Origin: Niveispirillum lacus
GTDB lineage: Bacteria > Pseudomonadota > Alphaproteobacteria > Azospirillales > Azospirillaceae
Assembly: GCF_002251795.1 (NCBI RefSeq)
Contig: NZ_NOXU01000023.1
Coordinates: forward strand, 124,001 to 188,000
Length of the DNA: 64,000 bases
Direction of reading: 5' to 3'
Both the position numbers and the translations under genes were made by a program. Numbering within the stretch: position 1 is the stretch's first letter; each line of letters begins with the position of its first letter. Of this stretch, positions 60,042 to 64,000 are shown in pieces. The notes below the pieces were generated by a model. The model searched no databases, had not been told where the DNA came from, and worked only from the letters and a program-made list of their open reading frames with translations.

Positions 60042-60800
60042 ATGGGTCGTGTCGCGGGCAAGGTCTGCCTGGTCACCGGGGCGTCAATGGGGCTGGGCCG
60101 GGCGGATGCGCTGGCCCTGGCGCGGGAAGGGGCGTCGGTGGTGATGGCCGATGTCGCGGCCGACGCCGGCGAACAGGCCGCCGCGGAGATCCGCGCGGCG
60201 ACCGGTGCGGATGTGGTTTTCATGCGCCATGACGTGACCAGTGAAGAAAGCTGGACCGGGATCATGACCGCGATCGAGGACCGGTTCGGCCGCCTCGACG
60301 TGCTGGTCAACAATGCCGGCACGGTGGTGGTGGAAACGGTGGAGACCACGACCCTGGAACAGTTCCGCAAGGTCAATTCTGTCAGCGCTGAAGGCACGTT
60401 CCTGGGCTGCAAACATGCCATCGGTCTGATGAAGCGCCATGGCGGCGGCAGCATCATCAATATGTGTTCGGTGGCCACCCATCTGGGTTATCCGGTGTTC
60501 TTTGCCTATTCGGCGGCCAAGGGTGCGGTTCGCGGGATGAGCAAGTCCATCGCCATCCATTGCCAGATGAAGGGCTACAATATCCGGGTAAACACCATCC
60601 ATCCCGGCGCCATGGACACCCCCATGGTCCGCGCCGCCAACATTGCCCTGTTCGGCAGTGAGGAGGAGGCCAAAAAACATCTGCCGCCCATCGGCAGCCC
60701 GGAAGATGTGGCAGCCATGGTCCTTTATCTGGCCAGCGACGAAAGCCGCTTTGTGAATGGGACGGAACTGATCATCGACAATGCCGTGACCATTAGCTGA
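60042..60800 (+). CDS. SDR-family oxidoreductase
   Basis: An NAD(P)-dependent dehydrogenase of 252 aa: TGASMGLG nucleotide motif, VNNAGTVVV, the catalytic NMCSVATHLGYPVFFAYSAAKGAV, and a complete C-terminus with FVNGTELIIDNAVTIS. It resembles 3-oxoacyl reductase or 3alpha/20beta-hydroxysteroid dehydrogenase-like enzymes (PGAMDTPM). With the ferredoxin and MaoC/VOC/ThuA genes it suggests an uncharacterised catabolic pathway, perhaps of terpenoid or steroid-like compounds; this is speculation. Confidence 0.87.
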   Translation: MGRVAGKVCLVTGASMGLGRADALALAREGASVVMADVAADAGEQAAAEIRAATGADVVFMRHDVTSEESWTGIMTAIEDRFGRLDVLVNNAGTVVVETVETTTLEQFRKVNSVSAEGTFLGCKHAIGLMKRHGGGSIINMCSVATHLGYPVFFAYSAAKGAVRGMSKSIAIHCQMKGYNIRVNTIHPGAMDTPMVRAANIALFGSEEEAKKHLPPIGSPEDVAAMVLYLASDESRFVNGTELIIDNAVTIS

Positions 60801-60893
60801 CAGGCGTCGGGACGGGCCCTCCCCGGTCAGGGACAGGCCACCGGTCGGGATAATGCCGGCCGGTGGCCGTTGGCCTGTCACGGCCCGACACCC
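60801..60893. terminator. Nested inverted repeats after the SDR gene
   Basis: GGCCACCGG (60837-60845) pairs with CCGGTGGCC (60862-60870), and the wider GACAGGCC / GGCCTGTC and GTCGGG / CCCGAC segments continue the stem in both directions. The structure separates the SDR gene from the replication region and probably ends transcription, although no T-run follows directly. Confidence 0.55.
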
Positions 60894-61010
60894 TGATTGT
60901 TGCATGATTGATTTTCCTATTATAGGATCATCGTCCTTGTGCGAGGGCGGTGAACATGCAATCCATCCCAACAATGTCCCCCCATTCTGCTCGGATCGAC
61001 CATCGCCACC

Positions 61011-61467
61011 CTGGCGAAATCTCCGAATGCGCAGCCCTGGCCAAATCTCCGAATGGGTGTCACCCTGGCGGCAACTCCGAATCGTTGCCCCTGGAAGCCG
61101 CAGATTCATTGGGAGTCGGAGGGGGCTGGCCAAATCTCCGAATGCCGTGCAACACAGCGCTTTTTTCGTTGCATGATGTTGCACCGATCCCGCCTGATGC
61201 CGGGCTTCCCCCTGGCAAAATCTCCGAATGGCGGCGCTGGTCCACCTTCCGATTCGTCCTGCAGGGGGGCCGTCGGCGGGGGGTAAGGCCGGCTGACCAA
61301 CGGCTTATCCCTTCAAACCCTGGCAAAATCTCCGAATGCTGGTCTGTGTCTTCAACAAATCATCCGGCTGCGGACCCTGGCCAAATCTCCGAATATCCTG
61401 CCCAAAACCCCTTTCCTGAAGTTCCTAAGATTCCTTATAAGATTCCTAGGGGCCAAATCTCCCAATC
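61011..61467 (+). repeat. Direct iteron set (8 units) of the replication origin
   Basis: The 19-bp unit CTGGCCAAATCTCCGAATG or close variants starts at 61011, 61037, 61065 (degenerate), 61126, 61212, 61320, 61377 and 61449 (degenerate), all in one orientation but with unequal spacing (26-108 bp). An AT-rich stretch at 61422-61448 (AAGATTCCTTATAAGATTCC) precedes the last unit and may be the unwinding region. These are the likely initiator binding sites. Confidence 0.85.
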
Positions 61468-61490
61468 AATCCAACAGTTTACGACCCGGT

Positions 61491-61607
61491 TTCGGGAGGT
61501 TTTGCCAGCCCTTTCCGGAGGTTTCGCCAGCCCCGAACCGGAGTTTTGGCCAGTCTCGAACCGGAGTTTTGGCCAGGGGGGTGTCGGGCAATTCGGAGTT
61601 GCCGGCC
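61491..61607 (-). repeat. Inverted iteron set upstream of the initiator gene
   Basis: Five units of the same motif in the opposite orientation begin at 61491, 61513, 61536, 61559 and 61591. The first four have 22-23 bp spacing (two helical turns), and two of them are identical (AACCGGAGTTTTGGCCAG). They end about 27 bp before the initiator ATG and probably serve both as initiator sites and as the rep operator. Confidence 0.8.
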
Positions 61608-61633
61608 ATTCACCTCCGACCTACACTCCCCCC

Positions 61634-62689
61634 ATGGCAGCGAAACCTCCCAGCACGGCCACGGCGCCCCGTAAGACCCCGCTCACGCTCGTGAAGGCCA
61701 CGGGCGCGGTGGAGATCAAGGCCGATGCCGACCTGACGCTGGCCGACCGCCGCCTGTTCAACCATCTGCTGGCCCATGCTTATGAAAATTTGGGCAAGGT
61801 GGAAAGCCATTCGATTGAATTGGCGTCCATCCGTCGTTTTGCCGCCGAGGTGCGGGAAGGCACTGCCGATGTCAACAATACCCGCCTGAAGGCCAGCATC
61901 GAGACCCTGCAGAAGGTTTTGTGCCAGTTCAACTATCTGAAATCCGATGGCACCGCCGGTTGGGAAAGCGCGCAGTTGCTGGGCCCTTGCCGGATTGAAG
62001 GGGGGACACTGACCTATACGTTCCACAGTTGGGTGTCCGAACGCCTGCGTGAGCCGGCCCTCTATTCCTATCTGTCGCTGCGGATCATTTATGAATTTGA
62101 AAGCAAATACGCCCTGACCCTTTATGAGGTGCTGAAACGTTATGCCGACCGCAACGCGGCGGAGCCGTACTGGCAGACCAAGGTCGATGAATTGCGGGCC
62201 ATCCTGGGCTGTGTTGACAAGCTGAAGGATTGGAAAGACCTGCGCAAATATGCGCTGGACCCGGCGCTGGAGGAGATTGGCCGGCTGGGCGAATTTACCG
62301 CCACCTTGCATGAAATCCGCCAGGGCGGCGGCCGTGGGGGCGGGCGGGTGGTGGGATGCGTCTTCCGCATCCATCGCAAGACCGCGGCCGATGCGGAACG
62401 TGCTGCCAAGGAGATGGCCAAGCCCAAGACCCAGCGGCGGGGTGAACGGCTGGCGGCCAAGGAAGATGGTGCCTTTGCCGTCAAGGCCGATGCCGCCATC
62501 CGGTTTCTGGAAGGGGCAGAGGTTGGCAAACGTATGGAATGGGCCAAACGGGCGGAACAGTTGGGCATGACCCTGCCGCCCGCCGCCACGGCCAAGGAAA
62601 ATCTGAAAAAATGGGTGCCGCCTCTGGCCGAACTGATCGTTGATGAAGAGCGGTTGCGCCTGCGTGTGGCCCGCGCCGGCGAAGGCTGA
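61634..62689 (+). CDS. Replication initiator protein (Rep_3/RepB-like)
   Basis: Binds the origin iterons and starts replication of the replicon. The 351-aa protein has the paired winged-helix layout of Rep_3 initiators: LTLADRRLFNHLLAHAYENLG, YLSLRIIYEFESKYALTLYEVLKRYADR, and VDELRAILGCVDKLKDWKDLRKYALDPALEEIGRLGEF. The ATG at 61634 is preferred; the frame is open upstream, but that DNA is the iteron region. No clear Shine-Dalgarno precedes it, consistent with low expression. It lies 20 kb from parAB, an unusual separation for a plasmid backbone. Confidence 0.9.
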   Translation: MAAKPPSTATAPRKTPLTLVKATGAVEIKADADLTLADRRLFNHLLAHAYENLGKVESHSIELASIRRFAAEVREGTADVNNTRLKASIETLQKVLCQFNYLKSDGTAGWESAQLLGPCRIEGGTLTYTFHSWVSERLREPALYSYLSLRIIYEFESKYALTLYEVLKRYADRNAAEPYWQTKVDELRAILGCVDKLKDWKDLRKYALDPALEEIGRLGEFTATLHEIRQGGGRGGGRVVGCVFRIHRKTAADAERAAKEMAKPKTQRRGERLAAKEDGAFAVKADAAIRFLEGAEVGKRMEWAKRAEQLGMTLPPAATAKENLKKWVPPLAELIVDEERLRLRVARAGEG

Positions 62690-62714
62690 ACGCACCGCCC
62701 CCGCCCTATTGGCT

Positions 62715-64000
62715 TTATCCCACCACCACCCTGTTACGCCCGGCCGCCTTGGCGGCATACATGGCATTATCGGTGCGGTTGAACAGGGCGGTCTGGGTTT
62801 CCCGATGCGGGGCCGCCTGCGATACGCCGATGCTGACCGTGACCTGGATGACCACCCCGTCCAGCATCACCGGGGTCTGGCTGACGGCGATACGGATACG
62901 TTCGGCGGCCACCTGTGCCTGGGCGGCATCGGTATGGGACGTCAGAACCACGAATTCCTCGCCACCATACCGGGCCAGCATGTCGGTATCACGCAGGGCA
63001 CTTTGCGCCCGCTCGGCCACCTCACGCAGGACCGTATCACCGACCAGATGGCCATAGGTGTCGTTCACTTCCTTGAAATGGTCCAGATCCAGCATCAGCA
63101 CGCAGAAAGGCTGACCATGGCGCAGCGCCGCACTCCATTCCTGGTCCAGCCTTTCCATAAAGGCCCGGCGGTTGTGAATGCCGGTCAGCGGGTCGCGGGT
63201 GGCCAGTTCGGCCAGCCGGTCATTGGCGTCGCGCAGGCTGGCGGTGCGCTCCTCCACCTTGGCTTCCAGTTCGCGTTTGGCAGCACTCAGCTTCTCGATG
63301 CGGGCCCGTTCCAGCATCATGACAATGCCGGCCCCCGCCGACAAGGCGACCGCCAGACCCAGGAACCGCACCCAGCCCCATTCATGCCAGAGATAGGGCA
63401 CAAAGATGCTGATCGACCGTTCGGCCACCACAACCCCGTCCGGGGCCAGGGCCCGCAGGGACAGGCTGTAACGGCCGGGCGGCAGGTTGGTATAGGCCGC
63501 GACCCGGTGTTCCCCCTCCGGTGCGGTCCAGTCGGTGTCGAACCCGTCCAGCCGGTAGAGATAGCGCACATTGTCGGTAACGGCATAATCCAGCAGCGCG
63601 AATTCCACCGTCAGGCGGCGGTTGCCGGGCGGCAGATGCACCTTGGCCGGCGTGTCCGGCACGTTCAGGGCGCTGGCATTGACCGGCTGCCCGCCGGCGA
63701 CCACCCGCGTCACGGCCAGCGCGTCCAGATAGGCATGGGCCCGGATGCGCTGCGGCTGTACCAGGGTGATGCCATTGGACCCGCCAAAGACCAGCCCGCC
63801 ATCGGGCAGGGTGGTGGCCGATCCCGGCAGGTAGGACGTGATGGTTTCCGCCACGCCCCGGTCCAGCAGCGATACGCTGAAATCATCGGGATCAATGGCA
63901 GCCAGCCCATTGTCGGTGGAGACCCAGATGCGCCCGTCAGAGCCGGGAAGCAGGCTGGCGATCGTATTGGAGGGCAGGCCATGCTGGCGCGTCACGGTGC
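62715..64000 (-). CDS. Propeller-sensor diguanylate cyclase, 3' part (runs off the right edge)
   Basis: The visible 426 or more codons begin inside a two-component-regulator propeller (HGLPSNTIASLLPGSDGRIWVSTDNGLAAID), continue with a Y_Y_Y domain (YLYRLDGFDTDWTAPEGEHRVAAYTNLPPGRYSLSLRA), one membrane helix (WVRFLGLAVALSAGAGIVMML), a coiled coil and a GGDEF domain. The active site is GGEEF (LARYGGEEFVVL), and RDTD five residues upstream is an intact inhibitory site, so it should make c-di-GMP with product feedback. The true start lies beyond position 64000. Such sensors often respond to carbohydrates. Confidence 0.9.
   Translation of the reverse strand, partial: TVTRQHGLPSNTIASLLPGSDGRIWVSTDNGLAAIDPDDFSVSLLDRGVAETITSYLPGSATTLPDGGLVFGGSNGITLVQPQRIRAHAYLDALAVTRVVAGGQPVNASALNVPDTPAKVHLPPGNRRLTVEFALLDYAVTDNVRYLYRLDGFDTDWTAPEGEHRVAAYTNLPPGRYSLSLRALAPDGVVVAERSISIFVPYLWHEWGWVRFLGLAVALSAGAGIVMMLERARIEKLSAAKRELEAKVEERTASLRDANDRLAELATRDPLTGIHNRRAFMERLDQEWSAALRHGQPFCVLMLDLDHFKEVNDTYGHLVGDTVLREVAERAQSALRDTDMLARYGGEEFVVLTSHTDAAQAQVAAERIRIAVSQTPVMLDGVVIQVTVSIGVSQAAPHRETQTALFNRTDNAMYAAKAAGRNRVVVG

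Noticed and set aside
61011-61467. CRISPR array
   Set aside because: Repeats are 19 bp with unequal spacing and lie next to a replication initiator; no cas genes are present.
60950-61633. N-terminal extension of the replication initiator (228 more codons in frame)
   Set aside because: The DNA is occupied by iterons and an AT-rich segment, and the translated peptide is a repetitive product of the iterons; initiator family length fits the start at 61634.

Overview
The window is high-GC alphaproteobacterial DNA. The Weimberg-type xylose genes, the hexuronate transporter, the alphaproteobacterial style of the regulators and an alphaproteobacterial IF-2-like peptide motif point to the Rhodospirillales/Azospirillaceae (Niveispirillum-like); this placement is an inference from gene content. 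A ParA/ParB pair with 16-bp parS-like palindromes (36.3-41.4 kb) and an iteron-type replication initiator with its repeat region (61.0-62.7 kb) indicate that the window lies on a secondary replicon (chromid or megaplasmid) and contains its partition and replication loci.

Layout. 0-1.5 kb: a Fic AMP-transferase-like gene with three stacked inverted repeats in its promoter, bracketed by 49-bp direct repeats. 1.5-18 kb: a xylan/xylose locus. It holds a GH67 alpha-glucuronidase, an SGNH acetylesterase, a GH3 glycosidase, xylX, an SDR (xylB-like), a lactonase (xylC), xylD, a sugar/H+ symporter and a LacI regulator, followed by a multicopper oxidase. Identical or near-identical LacI-type operators precede three of these transcription units and a distant GH9 cellulase (33.5 kb). 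Together the enzymes would trim glucuronoxylan, import xylose and oxidise it to 2-oxoglutarate semialdehyde. The final dehydrogenase (xylA) is absent from the operon; a gabD-like gene at 44.6-46.0 kb could supply the step. An exuT-type hexuronate transporter (21.6 kb) fits uptake of the released glucuronate.

18.2-20.7 kb: an AT-richer insert with two small overlapping genes, a retron-like msr-msd RNA and a retron-type reverse transcriptase. 20.7-24.3 kb: remnants, exuT, an unknown gene, and a decayed gene pair related to the type II secretion ATPase N-domain and a lipoprotein. 24.3-31.5 kb: a divergent pair of citrate-synthase-like genes, a thioesterase, a beta-oxidation-type SDR/enoyl-CoA hydratase pair, a LytTR/LytS two-component pair and a DUF2306 membrane protein. 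31.7-36.3 kb: the GH9 enzyme, a DadA-like oxidase and an M24 peptidase.

36.3-48.6 kb: the partition locus interleaved with defence-like genes. These are a ROCO GTPase with a C-terminal TIR domain lying between two parS-like sites, parA-parB, a 1002-aa STAND-type NTPase whose last third is abruptly AT-rich, gabD, and a hipA-hipB-like pair. 48.6-60.8 kb: a TonB-dependent receptor, a periplasmic-binding-like protein with an EAL-domain sensor, a Crp/Fnr regulator, a DUF502 membrane protein, a globin-coupled chemoreceptor, and a small ThuA/VOC/MaoC/ferredoxin/SDR cluster. 61-64 kb: the replication origin repeats, the initiator gene and the 3' part of a propeller/GGDEF sensor gene that runs off the right edge.

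The strongest candidates for something undescribed are the retron with two non-standard partner genes, the ROCO-TIR protein carrying an IF-2-like N-terminal peptide, and the mosaic AT-rich modules in the two large NTPases beside the partition locus.
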